Positions 7,460 through 16,645 are shown, numbered from the stretch's first letter. The stretch: DNA of 64,000 bases from Compostimonas suwonensis (GCF_002797855.1 NZ_PGFB01000002.1:558001-622000), one strand, 5' to 3'. The notes: generated by a model from the sequence alone, not told the origin. Numbers and translations are program-made.

Positions 7460-8578
7460 GTGGAACTCGAGATCCCCGTCTGGTTCGAAGTCGGATCGTT
7501 TGTCGTCTTGATCGGCATCCTGCTCGTCGATCTGCTGCTCGTCATCAGACGACCGCACGTGCCCTCGCTCAAGGAGTCGGCCCTCTGGGTCGTCTTCTAC
7601 GTGGTGCTCGCGCTCGTCTTCGCGCTCATGATCCTGCTGCTCGGCGACGGCGAGCACGCGGGGCAGTTCCTGGCCGGCTGGCTCACGGAGTACAGCCTCA
7701 GCATCGACAACCTCTTCGTCTTCGTCATCATCATGGCGCGCTTCGCGGTTCCGCGGGAGTACCAGCAGCGGGTGCTCATGATCGGCATCGTCATCGCGCT
7801 CGTGCTGCGCGGCCTCTTCATCCTCGCGGGCGCCGCGCTCATCGAGAGCTTCAGCTGGATCTTCTTCATCTTCGGCGCCTTCCTCGTCTACACCGCCTGG
7901 CAGCAGGCCTTCGGTAGCCATGACGACGAGGGCAAGGACAACGGGCTCATCCGCATGCTCAAGAAGCGCGTGGCGCTCTCCGAGCACTACGACGGCGGCA
8001 AGATCCGCACGACGATCGACGGCAAGCGCTTCTTCACGCCCATGCTCATCGTGCTGCTCGCGATCGGCTCGACCGATGTGCTCTTCGCGCTCGACTCGAT
8101 CCCCGCGATCTTCGGCATCACCCAGAACGCGTTCATCGTCTTCACGGCGAACATCTTCGCGCTCATGGGCCTCCGGCAGCTGTACTTCCTGCTCGGCGGG
8201 CTTCTCGAGCGTCTCGTCTACCTGCACTACGGCATCGCGTTCATCCTCGGCTTCATCGGCGTCAAGCTCGTCTTCCACGCCCTGCACGAGAACGAGCTGC
8301 CGTTCATCAACGGCGGCCACCCGGTCGAGTGGGTGCCCGAGATCAACACGTGGACCTCGCTCGGCGTCATCGTCGTCTCCATGGTCGTCGCGACGGTCGC
8401 GAGCCTCGTCAAGATGCGCCGCGACGAGCGACGCACGGGCGAGCACGCCCACCTCGGCCCGGCCGAGACGCACCTCAACGCCGACGGCTCGGTCGACGTC
8501 GAAGGCCACCCGACGCACAGCGAAGAGGTTCCGCTGCCGCCTCGGCCGGGCGACGACACGACGCCCCCGCGCGCGTAA
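7460..8578 (+). CDS. TerC/Alx-family membrane protein, probable Mn2+ exporter
   Basis: A 372-residue polytopic membrane protein with about nine hydrophobic segments. It carries the family motifs S-L-S-I-D-N-L-F-V-F-V (near residue 75) and G-S-T-D-V-L-F-A-L-D-S-I-P-A-I-F-G-I (near 205), whose aspartates are the conserved charged membrane residues of TerC proteins. The cytoplasmic loop between them and the last about 60 residues are hydrophilic; the tail is His/Pro-rich. TerC/Alx/MeeF proteins are known or proposed to export manganese. The riboswitch directly upstream supports that role over tellurite resistance. The gene is inserted between ftsY and smc and converges on smc. Confidence 0.93.
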   Translation: MELEIPVWFEVGSFVVLIGILLVDLLLVIRRPHVPSLKESALWVVFYVVLALVFALMILLLGDGEHAGQFLAGWLTEYSLSIDNLFVFVIIMARFAVPREYQQRVLMIGIVIALVLRGLFILAGAALIESFSWIFFIFGAFLVYTAWQQAFGSHDDEGKDNGLIRMLKKRVALSEHYDGGKIRTTIDGKRFFTPMLIVLLAIGSTDVLFALDSIPAIFGITQNAFIVFTANIFALMGLRQLYFLLGGLLERLVYLHYGIAFILGFIGVKLVFHALHENELPFINGGHPVEWVPEINTWTSLGVIVVSMVVATVASLVKMRRDERRTGEHAHLGPAETHLNADGSVDVEGHPTHSEEVPLPPRPGDDTTPPRA

Positions 8579-8606
8579 CGGGGCGCGCCCCTCGCCGCGG
8601 CACGTA

Positions 8607-8650
8607 AAAGTCCCGGGGGCACACGATTTCTCGCGTGCCCCCGGGACTTT
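8607..8650. terminator. Bidirectional terminator between terC and smc
   Basis: A perfect 16-bp inverted repeat (arms 8607-8622 and 8635-8650) with a 12-nt loop is flanked by A residues on the left and T residues on the right. It therefore reads as an intrinsic terminator from both sides. It serves the convergent terC and smc genes. Confidence 0.85.
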
Positions 8651-8681
8651 CTTGTGCCCCGACGTCACCTGGGCCCTCGGA

Positions 8682-11600
8682 TCAGCTCGCGGCCTGCTCC
8701 GGAACGATGCGCTGCCCGACGACGGCGGACACGCCGTCCTGCCGCATCGATACGCCGTAGAGCGCGTCGGCGATCTCCATCGTGCGCTTCTGGTGGGTGA
8801 TGACGATGAGCTGCGACGTCGCGCGCAGGTCTTCGAAGATCGTGAGCAGACGTCCGAGGTTGGCATCGTCGAGGGCCGCCTCGACCTCGTCCATGATGTA
8901 GAACGGGCTGGGGCGCGCCTTGAAGATCGCGATGAGCAGGGCGACGGCCGCGAGCGAGCGCTCGCCGCCGCTCAGCAGCGAGAGCCGCTCGATCTTCTTG
9001 CCGGCCGGCTTGACGGTCACCTCGATGCCCGTCGTGAGCAGGTTCTCGGGGTCGGTGAGCTGGATGCTGCCCGAGCCCCCCGGGAAGAGCACCGGGAAGA
9101 CCTCGCCGAAGGCGGCCTGCGTGTCGTTGAACGCCGCCTCGAAGATCGTCTGCATCTTCTCGTCGATCTCGTCGATGATCGTGAGCAGGTCTTTGCGGGT
9201 GTTGGTGAGGTCGGTGAGCTGTTCGACGAGGAACTTGTGCCGCTGCTCGAGCGCCGCGAACTCCTCGAGGGCGAGCGGGTTGACCCGGCCGAGCTGGGCG
9301 AACTTGCGCTCGGCGCGCTCGAGCCGCTTCTGCTGCTCCTCCCGCACGAAGGGCACTCCGTCGGGCACGGCCGCCCGATCGAGCTCGGCGGGGTCGTCGG
9401 CCGCGAGAGCCGCGTCGGGGCCGGATGCCGCGGGGCCGGATGCCGCGGGGCCGGCATCCGCGCGAGCGGCGTCGGCCGCGGCATCCGCCGTCTTCTGCGC
9501 TTTGGGGTCGCGGGCGTCCGCGGGGACGAGCTGCTCGGGCCCGTACTCGGCCACGAGCACGTCTTCGACGAGACCGAGCTCGCTCCCGGCCCGTTCGAGC
9601 AGGGCGGAGAGGTGCAGCTTCTTCTCGTAGATCTGCAGTTCGAGGCCGTGCACGTCTTCGGTCACCGTGGCGAGCCGCTCGCGCAGACCGCTCTCGGTGC
9701 GACGCAGGCCGCTGAGCTCCTCGTTCTGGCTCGCGCGCTCCGACTCGCGGTGCGCGAGCTGCAGGCGGGCGTCTGCAACACTCGAGTCGACGGAGGCGAG
9801 CACGGCGGGCAGGGCCTCGATGACGGATGTCGCGGCATCCGCCTGCCGTCTGCGGATGACCGCGCGGCGAGCGGCGGCCTCGGCGGCAGCCCGATCGGCT
9901 TCGAGCTGGCGTGCGAGCGACTCGGCACGCGCCTTCTCTGCGCGGACCCGCTCACGGGCGGTCTCGAGCTGCAGCCGGGCCTCGACCTCGCCCTCGCGAG
10001 CCTTCTCGAGCTCTGCGTACAGCTCGTCGCGCGCGCTCACGTCGAGGATCGGCCTCGGCCGCGACTCGGCGGTCTCGAGCTCACCCTTGGCCTTCTCGCT
10101 CGCGGAGAGCGCCTGGGCGACCGTCTCCTCGGAGGTCTGCAGCGCCTGCCCGAGCCGCTCGTGCTCCCCCGCGGAGGCCTCGACCTGCACCCGCGCGCGG
10201 TTGAGCTTCTCGGTGTGTGCGGCGAGGCGGGAGTCGAACTCGCGCAGGGCGCCGAGGGCGTTCGCGGACTGCTCCTTCGCCACCTGCAGCGCGCCCCGCT
10301 GCTCGGCGAGGGCGAACTTCGCACGCTCGATGAGCGAGGTCACCTCGGTGAGCCGCTCGGCGGCGGCGTCGCGCTCGGCGAGCAGCTCGAGCCTGCTGCG
10401 CTTGGCGCCGGAGCCGCCGCGCAGCACGAACTCGCTCAAGACGTCGCCGTCGCGGGTGATGATCGTGGCCTGCTCGTGGGCGGAGACGCTCGGCCAGGCC
10501 GCGCGGGCGGCGTCGAGGTCGTCGGCGACGACCGTGCGGGCGAGCAGGTTGTGGATGCCGTCGGGCGCGGTCACGACGCTCGTCGCGCTCGTGACCCCGG
10601 CGAGCCCCGCGGTGTCGATGGCTGTGGCGCGCCCCGAGTCGCTGTGCGCGATGACGATCTCGACCCGGCCGAGCTGGGCGTCGACGGCGTGACGCACGGC
10701 CTGCGCCGCGGCATCGAGGTCGTCGGCGAGCACGGCGTCTGCGAGGGTTCCGAGGGCCGCAGCGATCGCGACCTCGAAGCCGGGGGTCACCGTCACGTGC
10801 TCGGCGACGAGACCGCGGATCCCGGGGCGGGCGGCCGCGATGAGCTCGCTCGAGCCGTCGTTCTGGTCGAGGGCGCTCGTGAGGGCGCTCGTCTTCGCAG
10901 CGACCGCGTCGCGCTCGCGTTCGAGGGTGTGCAGGCGCTCGCGCAGGGTCTCGATCTCCGCCTCGGCCTCGAAGACGTCGGCCTGGGCGAGCTCGTAGGC
11001 CTCGTCGAGGTTCGTCTCCCCCGCGTCGGCGTCGACGGCCTCCGCCTCGAGCAGGGCGAACTGGGCCTGAGCGCTCTCCCGGCGGTCGCGGGCGGCGTCG
11101 AGGGCGTCCTGCTGCCTCAGCACCTCGCCGCGCACGGCGGCGAGCCGGCTCGCCGCGGCATCCGCCCGGCCGCGCAGTGCCGTGATCTCGAGGTCGTGAC
11201 GCGAGACGAGCGCGCTCTGGGCGGCGATCTCCTCGTCGACGGCGTCGAGGCTCGTCCGTGCAGCGGCGGTCGCCTCCTGCGAGCTGCGCCAGGCGAGCTC
11301 GGCAGCCTGGACGGTCTGGCCGAGACGCTCGACCTCGGCGAGGGCGTCGTCGACGGACTGCCGGCTGATGCCCGGCGTCGTCTCGGTCGACTCCGATTCT
11401 GAGCCGAGCAGGGCGAGCCGCTGGTTCGCGAGGGTGAAGAGCCCGCGCAGGCGCTCCTGGATCGACTCGAGTCCGAAGCTCGTACGACGGGCGAGGTCGA
11501 CGGCGTCGCCGACCTGCTCCTGCTCGAGGCGTTTGATGCGCAGCTGGTTCTGCTCGAGCTGCTCCTGGATGACGATGCGCTCGCTGTGGCGCTCGTGCTC

Positions 11601-12341
11601 GGTGCGGTTGTGGGCGTCGAGCGCACGACGCAGGCTCACGACCTCGTCGGCGAGCAGGCGGGCGCGGGCGTCGCGCACGACGGCGGCGATCGACTGGGCC
11701 TCGCGTGCGATCTCGGCCTGGTGCCCGAGCGGCTTGAGCTGGCGTCGGATCTCGCCGGCGAGGTCGTTGAGACGGGTGAGGTTGGCCTGCATGGCCTCGA
11801 GCTTGCGCACCGTCTTCTCTTTGCGGCGGCGGTGCTTGAGGATCCCGGCGGCCTCCTCGATGAAGCCGCGACGCTCCTCGGGGCTCGCGCGCAGCACGGC
11901 GTCGAGCTGCCCCTGCCCCACGATCACGTGCATCTCGCGGCCGAGTCCCGAGTCGCTCAGGAGCTCCTGCACATCGAGCAGCCGGCAGTTGGAGCCGTTG
12001 ATCGCGTACTCGCTCGAGCCGTTGCGGAACAGCGTGCGGCTGATCGTCACCTCGGAGTAGTCGATGGGCAGCGCGCCATCCGTGTTGTCGATCGTGAGGG
12101 TGACCTCGGCGCGGCCGAGGGGGCCTCGTGTGGAGGTCCCCGCGAAGATGACGTCTTCCATCTTGCCGCCGCGCAGGGTCTTGGCGCCCTGCTCCCCCAT
12201 CACCCAGGCGAGGGCGTCGACGACGTTGCTCTTTCCGGAGCCGTTCGGGCCGACGACGCAGGTCACACCCGGCTCGAAGGCGAACGTCGTCGCTTGCGCG
12301 AAGGATTTGAAGCCTTTGAGGGTGAGACTCTTCAGATACAC
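8682..12341 (-). CDS. smc: Chromosome segregation ATPase SMC
   Basis: The SMC subunit of bacterial condensin, 1219 residues from a GTG at 12341 that is preceded by an AGGAGAGG ribosome-binding site. This start gives the canonical VYLKSLTLKGFKSFA beginning; a longer open frame upstream has no homologous look. Walker A is GPNGSGKS (31-38), two long coiled coils flank a hinge near 500-650, and the signature LSGGE (1123) and Walker B IMDEVEAALDD (about 1149-1159) form the C-terminal head. A low-complexity Ala/Gly/Pro segment (about 945-978) interrupts the second coil near the head. The start lies 260 bp from the divergent ArsR gene; no clear promoter motif was recognised there. Confidence 0.97.
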   Translation of the reverse strand: MYLKSLTLKGFKSFAQATTFAFEPGVTCVVGPNGSGKSNVVDALAWVMGEQGAKTLRGGKMEDVIFAGTSTRGPLGRAEVTLTIDNTDGALPIDYSEVTISRTLFRNGSSEYAINGSNCRLLDVQELLSDSGLGREMHVIVGQGQLDAVLRASPEERRGFIEEAAGILKHRRRKEKTVRKLEAMQANLTRLNDLAGEIRRQLKPLGHQAEIAREAQSIAAVVRDARARLLADEVVSLRRALDAHNRTEHERHSERIVIQEQLEQNQLRIKRLEQEQVGDAVDLARRTSFGLESIQERLRGLFTLANQRLALLGSESESTETTPGISRQSVDDALAEVERLGQTVQAAELAWRSSQEATAAARTSLDAVDEEIAAQSALVSRHDLEITALRGRADAAASRLAAVRGEVLRQQDALDAARDRRESAQAQFALLEAEAVDADAGETNLDEAYELAQADVFEAEAEIETLRERLHTLERERDAVAAKTSALTSALDQNDGSSELIAAARPGIRGLVAEHVTVTPGFEVAIAAALGTLADAVLADDLDAAAQAVRHAVDAQLGRVEIVIAHSDSGRATAIDTAGLAGVTSATSVVTAPDGIHNLLARTVVADDLDAARAAWPSVSAHEQATIITRDGDVLSEFVLRGGSGAKRSRLELLAERDAAAERLTEVTSLIERAKFALAEQRGALQVAKEQSANALGALREFDSRLAAHTEKLNRARVQVEASAGEHERLGQALQTSEETVAQALSASEKAKGELETAESRPRPILDVSARDELYAELEKAREGEVEARLQLETARERVRAEKARAESLARQLEADRAAAEAAARRAVIRRRQADAATSVIEALPAVLASVDSSVADARLQLAHRESERASQNEELSGLRRTESGLRERLATVTEDVHGLELQIYEKKLHLSALLERAGSELGLVEDVLVAEYGPEQLVPADARDPKAQKTADAAADAARADAGPAASGPAASGPDAALAADDPAELDRAAVPDGVPFVREEQQKRLERAERKFAQLGRVNPLALEEFAALEQRHKFLVEQLTDLTNTRKDLLTIIDEIDEKMQTIFEAAFNDTQAAFGEVFPVLFPGGSGSIQLTDPENLLTTGIEVTVKPAGKKIERLSLLSGGERSLAAVALLIAIFKARPSPFYIMDEVEAALDDANLGRLLTIFEDLRATSQLIVITHQKRTMEIADALYGVSMRQDGVSAVVGQRIVPEQAAS

Positions 12342-12567
12342 GCTGTCGCCTCTCCTCTCGTGCGCCTCGTCGTATTCTCGTTCGAACGGTGTTCGCCAGC
12401 TCTGTTCCCCTGCGGGCTCTTGCCCGCCGGCACCCGTCTCGCCGGAGTGCTGCGGGCTCCAGCCTGCGTCTACGGTACCCGAACGTCCGCCCGGCACCTG
12501 CGTCAACGCTCGGGCACGACGTTTTCGGCCGGAAGGCAGCCGCGCGAAGGCAGCAACCGGATGCCTG

Positions 12568-12587
12568 ATTTGATGACTCCATCAAAT
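12568..12587. promoter_or_regulatory. Perfect palindromic operator upstream of arsR-sulP
   Basis: Arms ATTTGATG and CATCAAAT are separated by 4 nt and lie 15 bp before the ATG of the ArsR-family gene, in an AT-rich pocket of an otherwise very GC-rich stretch. The size, symmetry and placement fit an ArsR/SmtB dimer site overlapping the promoter, so autoregulation is likely. Confidence 0.7.
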
Positions 12588-12601
12588 GCTAAAGTCATAA
12601 T

Positions 12602-12994
12602 ATGGATCGACTTCCGAGCTCCCACCGACCGCTCTACGAGGTGAAGGCCAACCTCTTCAAGGGCCTCGCCCATCCGCTGCGCATCCGGACGCTCGAGATC
12701 CTCTCGCAGAGCGGCAGCGAGGTGTCGGTCACCGAGCTGCTCGACGAGCTCGGGCTCGAGGCGTCCCACCTCTCGCAGCATCTCGCGGTGCTGCGCAAGC
12801 ATCGCCTCGTGACCGCCGATCGCAGAGGCAGCCAGGTCTTCTACCGGCTCGCTTATCCCCAGGTCGCCGACCTTCTCACCGTCGCCCGGGCGCTCCTGCT
12901 CGAGATCCTGCGCGAATCGCAGGCCCAGCTCGCCTCGACGGACTCGCTTCCCGGGCTGGGGTCGTACCCGGCGGATGCCGCGACCGGCCGGTGA
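12602..12994 (+). CDS. ArsR/SmtB-family transcriptional regulator
   Basis: A 130-residue winged-helix repressor. The core runs from KANLFKGLAHPLRIRTLEIL (19-38) through the recognition helix EASHLSQHLAVLRKHRLV (about 54-71) and the wing RRGSQVFYRLAYP. There is no cysteine, so the ELCVC-type metal site of arsenic and cadmium sensors is absent and the inducer must be something else. The stop codon overlaps the GTG of the SulP transporter (GTGA), which indicates translational coupling and a shared transcript. A perfect palindrome just upstream is the likely operator. The regulated transporter suggests an anion or a related metabolite as signal. Confidence 0.92.
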   Translation: MDRLPSSHRPLYEVKANLFKGLAHPLRIRTLEILSQSGSEVSVTELLDELGLEASHLSQHLAVLRKHRLVTADRRGSQVFYRLAYPQVADLLTVARALLLEILRESQAQLASTDSLPGLGSYPADAATGR

Positions 12995-14634
12995 GCACGC
13001 ACCGAGGCCTCACGGCGCTCCTGCCCTCCCGCGCCGACTACCGCGACCTCCGTCGCACCTGGCGCGGGGACCTCGTCGCCGGGCTGACCGTCGGCATCGT
13101 CGCGCTTCCCCTCGCTCTCGCCTTCGGTGTGAGCTCGGGCGCCGGGGCCGAGAGCGGTCTCGTCACGGCGATCGTCGCAGGCATCGTCGCCGCGATCTTC
13201 GGCGGCTCGAACGTGCAGGTCTCCGGGCCGACCGGCGCGATGGTCGTCGTCCTCGGCCCCATCGTCGCCTCCCACGGAGCCGGGGCCGTCGCCGTCGTGA
13301 GCCTGCTGGCGGGGGTGATCGTGCTCGCCGCCGGCGCAGCCCGGCTGGGGCGGGTGGTCGGCTACATCCCCTGGCCGGTCATCGAGGGCTTCACGCTCGG
13401 CATCGCGGTCATCATCTTCCTGCAGCAGGTGCCGGCCGCGCTCGGCGCGCACGCGGGCGACAGCTCGAACGCCGCCGTCGCGGCCGTCGAGTCGTTCTCG
13501 ACCATCCGCTGGTCCGAGGCCGCCTGGACCCTCGGAATCGTCGTGGCCGTCGCGGCGATCATGGTCCTCGCGCCGCGCGTGCACAGGAAACTCCCCGGCT
13601 CGATCGTCGCCATCGCCGTCGTCACGGCGATCACGAGCCTCGGCGGCGTCCCCGTGCCCACGATCGGCGCACTGCCCGCCGCCCTTCCCGCGCCCGCCGT
13701 GCCCGGGCTCGACTGGGCGACCGTCGTCTCCCTCGCCGGCCCCGCCCTCACGGTGGCGGCGCTCGCCGCGATCGAGTCGCTGCTGTCGGCGCGAGTCGCG
13801 GCATCCATGGCCGACACGGGGCCCTACGACGCCGATCGCGAGCTCGTCGGCCAGGGCCTCGCCTCGATCGCCTCCGGCTTCTTCGGCGGGATGCCCGCAA
13901 CGGGAGCCATCGCACGCACCGCCGTCAACGTGCGCTCCGGCGGCCGCACCAGGCTCGCGGCCGTTGTGCACGCGCTCGTGCTCCTCGCCGTGGTCTACCT
14001 CGCGACGGGCGTCGTCTCGCAGATCCCCCTCGCCGCCCTCGCCGGCGTGCTGATGGTCACGGCGACGCGGATGGTCGGAGTCGCGACGGTGCGCAGCGTG
14101 CTGGGCTCCACTCGGGCCGACGCGACCGTCTTCGTCGTCACGGCCGTCATCACCGTGTCGTTCGACCTCATCATCGCGGTCGCGATCGGCATCGTCGCGG
14201 CGGCGTTCTTCGCCCTGCGCTCGCTCTCGAAGACGAGCGGCATCCAGCGCGAGGAGCTCCCCGGCCCCTCCGCGCCCGGCGACCAGCACATCGCCCTCTT
14301 CCGCATCGACGGGGCCCTCTTCTTCGGCGCGGCCGAGAGACTCGTCGAGCGGGTCACGACGATCACCGACGTCGACGTCGTCATCATCAGGATGTCGCAG
14401 CTCGAGATGCTCGACGCGACGGGGGCGCGCGCGGTCGCCGAGCTCATCACCACCCTCGAGCGCCGCGGGATCACCGTGCTCGTCAAAGGGGTCCAGGCTC
14501 GTCACGAGGCCCTGGCCGCGAGCGTCGGGGTGATCGGCTCGCTCCGGCACAGCGCGCACCTCTACACCGAGCTCGACGCCGCTGTCGCCCACGCTCGCAG
14601 TCATGTCGCACGTGCCGGCCACAGCGCATCCTGA
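12991..14634 (+). CDS. SulP-family inorganic anion transporter with STAS domain
   Basis: A 547-residue secondary transporter of the SulP/SLC26 family. The N-terminal membrane domain (about 25-410) starts with D-L-V-A-G-L-T-V-G-I-V-A-L-P-L-A-L-A-F and contains GSNVQVSGPTGAMVVVL and GGMPATGAIARTAVNVRSGG, both family signatures for the substrate site. A cytoplasmic STAS domain follows (about 430-535), with VVIIRMSQLEMLDATGARAV. Substrates in the family include sulfate, bicarbonate and dicarboxylates; the sequence alone does not choose. The gene starts at a GTG overlapping the arsR stop, so the regulator probably controls the transporter. It has been placed between smc and mutM. Confidence 0.93.
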   Translation: MSTHRGLTALLPSRADYRDLRRTWRGDLVAGLTVGIVALPLALAFGVSSGAGAESGLVTAIVAGIVAAIFGGSNVQVSGPTGAMVVVLGPIVASHGAGAVAVVSLLAGVIVLAAGAARLGRVVGYIPWPVIEGFTLGIAVIIFLQQVPAALGAHAGDSSNAAVAAVESFSTIRWSEAAWTLGIVVAVAAIMVLAPRVHRKLPGSIVAIAVVTAITSLGGVPVPTIGALPAALPAPAVPGLDWATVVSLAGPALTVAALAAIESLLSARVAASMADTGPYDADRELVGQGLASIASGFFGGMPATGAIARTAVNVRSGGRTRLAAVVHALVLLAVVYLATGVVSQIPLAALAGVLMVTATRMVGVATVRSVLGSTRADATVFVVTAVITVSFDLIIAVAIGIVAAAFFALRSLSKTSGIQREELPGPSAPGDQHIALFRIDGALFFGAAERLVERVTTITDVDVVIIRMSQLEMLDATGARAVAELITTLERRGITVLVKGVQARHEALAASVGVIGSLRHSAHLYTELDAAVAHARSHVARAGHSAS

Positions 14635-14760
14635 GGCCAGCTCGAGCCTCGGCGGGCGCGAGCAGCGCGGCAAGCCGGATGACCGGGCACGGGCCTGGGC
14701 GGCGTCGATGTGCGGGTCTGGCCGGATGCGCGACGGCGGCCGGATGTACGGATCGCCCGG

Positions 14761-15009
14761 TCAGGGGATCTCGTAGGTGCCCTCGAGCCGCGCACGTGCG
14801 ATGACGAGCCCGGCCATGGCCCGGAGCGCGTCGGCGAGTGCGAACGCCTCCGGCAGCTCGACTCGCCGATCGAGGGCGAAGAGCGGGAAGACGGGGGAAT
14901 GCGGGCCGTGCGAGCGCACGGGCACGGGCCCGGCCCAGCCGCGGCAGCCGAGCCCGCCCACGCCGTGTCCGAGCCTGCCGATCGGGCCGGGATGCGTGAG
15001 CGCCGGCAC
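14761..15009 (-). CDS. Small hypothetical protein downstream of mutM
   Basis: An 82-codon frame begins at a GTG three bases after the mutM stop codon and has almost exclusively G or C in third positions, as the real genes here do. The first half is Gly/Pro-rich; the second half (ELPEAFALADALRAMAGLVI and on) looks like two short helices. I recognise no family. The tight spacing suggests translation coupled to mutM. It could instead be a decayed C-terminal fragment. The 126 bp between its end and the sulP stop hold nothing I recognise. Confidence 0.45.
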   Translation of the reverse strand: MPALTHPGPIGRLGHGVGGLGCRGWAGPVPVRSHGPHSPVFPLFALDRRVELPEAFALADALRAMAGLVIARARLEGTYEIP

Positions 15010-15012
15010 GGA

Positions 15013-15930
15013 TCAGCGCCGGAGGGCCCGCAGGCGTTGGCACCTCGGGCAGAAGTGGCTCCCGCGGTTCATGAAGCTCTCGCGCACGACGGGGGTTCCG
15101 CAGCGCGGGCACGGCCTGCCCTGCTGGCCGTAGACGTTGAGGCTGTGCGCGAAGTAGCCCGAGGCGCCGTTGACGTTCACGTACTGCGCGTCGAAGCTCG
15201 TGCCGCCCTCGGCGAGGGCCTTGCCGAGCACTCTGCGCACCTCGGCGAGCAGCCGGCGCACCGTGACCGTGCTCAACGAGTCGGCGGGCTGCTCGTAGTG
15301 CAGGCGTGCTGCCCAGAGCGCCTCGTCGGCGTAGATGTTGCCGATCCCGCTCACGACCCCCTGGTCGAGCAGCACACGTTTGATGCCGCTGGCCTTGCGG
15401 GCGAGGATGTCGCGGAAGCCGTCATCCGAGAACGCGGGATCGATCGGGTCCCGGGCGATGTGGGCGACCTGACTCGGTATCAGGTCGTCCCAGTCGCCGG
15501 ACGCCGCCCCCGAGTACCCTCCGGGCAGTCCGTCGGAGGTGGGGACGAGCGCGTCGACCGACATCGAGCCGAAGATGCGCTGGTCGACGAAATGCAGCCA
15601 GACCTCGCCGTACGAGGGCTGGTCGAGATGCATCCGGATGCGCAGGAGGCCGTCGCCCGTGTGGCCCGGGTCGCGCAGCAGCACCTGGCCGCTCATACCG
15701 AGGTGGGTCACGAGCGCGCGACCGCTCGAGAGGGGCATCCACAGGAACTTGCCGCGGCGTGCGGCGCCGAGGATCGTACGGCCCTCCAGCTGTTCGACGA
15801 AACCGCCGGCCGTATGGTCGTGGCGGCGCAGCGAACGCGTCTCGAAGACCTCGACGCCCGCGATCACGGCCCCCGTGACGGCCGGCTCGAGGCCGGCGCG
15901 CACGACCTCCACCTCGGGTAGTTCCGGCAT
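15013..15930 (-). CDS. mutM: Formamidopyrimidine-DNA glycosylase MutM
   Basis: A 305-residue base-excision repair enzyme that removes 8-oxoguanine and formamidopyrimidines and cuts the abasic site. The start MPELPEVEVVRAGL gives the catalytic N-terminal proline (Pro2, after Met removal) and Glu3. The helix-two-turn-helix lies around GIGNIYADEALWAARL. A C-terminal zinc finger with CPRCGTPVV and CPRCQ motifs holds four cysteines. The gene is part of the yceD-rpmF-rnc-mutM run on the minus strand, 19 bp downstream of rnc, and its product protects the genome from oxidative damage. Confidence 0.97.
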   Translation of the reverse strand: MPELPEVEVVRAGLEPAVTGAVIAGVEVFETRSLRRHDHTAGGFVEQLEGRTILGAARRGKFLWMPLSSGRALVTHLGMSGQVLLRDPGHTGDGLLRIRMHLDQPSYGEVWLHFVDQRIFGSMSVDALVPTSDGLPGGYSGAASGDWDDLIPSQVAHIARDPIDPAFSDDGFRDILARKASGIKRVLLDQGVVSGIGNIYADEALWAARLHYEQPADSLSTVTVRRLLAEVRRVLGKALAEGGTSFDAQYVNVNGASGYFAHSLNVYGQQGRPCPRCGTPVVRESFMNRGSHFCPRCQRLRALRR

Positions 15931-15949
15931 CGTGTTCTTCGGGTGCCGC

Positions 15950-16645
15950 TCAGGAGCGGGTGAGCTCGGTCCAGGCGGTGAATGCTGCGGCCATCTCGGC
16001 CTGCTTCTTGCTGGTTCCCTCGCCGCGGGCCGTCACGAGGTCGCCGACCGCGACGATCGCGACGAAGCGCTTGTCGTGATCGGGGCCCTCTTCGAGGATC
16101 GTGTAGACGGGAGCGCCCGCGCCACGTGCGGCGGCGATCTCCTGGAGGCTCGTCTTCGAGTCCATCGCGGCGGCCCCGAAACGATCGGGGTCGTCGAGCA
16201 GAGGCTGGATGAGGCGCATCACGAGCTCGGTCGCGACCTCGCCCCCGGCGTCGAGATAGGTCGCGCCGATGATCGCCTCGACCGTGTCGGCGAGGATCGA
16301 GGCCTTGTCACGGCCGCCGGTGAGCATCTCGCCCCGGCCGAGCAGCAGGAACTCGCCCAGCCCGAAGCTGCGGGCCACCTCGGCGAGGGCGACACTGCTC
16401 ACGAGACTGGCCCGACGCTTCGCGAGGTCTCCCTCGTCGAGCTCCGGGTAGCGGAGGTAGAGCATGACCGTGACGGCCTGCCCGAGAATCGAGTCGCCCA
16501 GGAACTCCAGGCGCTCGTTGTTCGGGATGCCGCCGTTCTCGTACGCGTAGGAACGGTGCGTGACGGCAAGCTGAAGCAGCCCCGGGTCCAACTGCACGTG
16601 CAGTCGCGACTGGAGCTCAGCGAACTCGGGCTCGCTCAGTGCCAC
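15950..16645 (-). CDS. rnc: Ribonuclease III
   Basis: A 231-residue double-strand-specific endoribonuclease for rRNA processing and antisense-RNA decay. The RNase III signature NERLEFLGDSILGQAV (about 43-58) contains the catalytic glutamate and aspartate; a second acidic cluster (D-T-V-E-A-I-I-G-A) lies near residue 125. The C-terminal double-stranded-RNA-binding domain (about 155-228) ends in TSKKQAEMAAAFTAW. Length is normal. Its position in the yceD-rpmF-rnc-mutM run is conserved in Actinobacteria. Confidence 0.97.
   Translation of the reverse strand: MALSEPEFAELQSRLHVQLDPGLLQLAVTHRSYAYENGGIPNNERLEFLGDSILGQAVTVMLYLRYPELDEGDLAKRRASLVSSVALAEVARSFGLGEFLLLGRGEMLTGGRDKASILADTVEAIIGATYLDAGGEVATELVMRLIQPLLDDPDRFGAAAMDSKTSLQEIAAARGAGAPVYTILEEGPDHDKRFVAIVAVGDLVTARGEGTSKKQAEMAAAFTAWTELTRS

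Noticed and set aside
7920-11402. 1160-codon plus-strand open frame opposite smc
   Set aside because: It is the antisense shadow of smc, produced by high GC and few stop codons. It has no ribosome-binding site and consists of low-complexity Arg/Ser and Gly/Val/Glu runs.
12395-12415. CGAAC-GGT-GTTCG palindrome upstream of smc as an SOS box
   Set aside because: The actinobacterial LexA site has a 4-nt spacer; here it is 3 nt, and smc is not a usual SOS gene.
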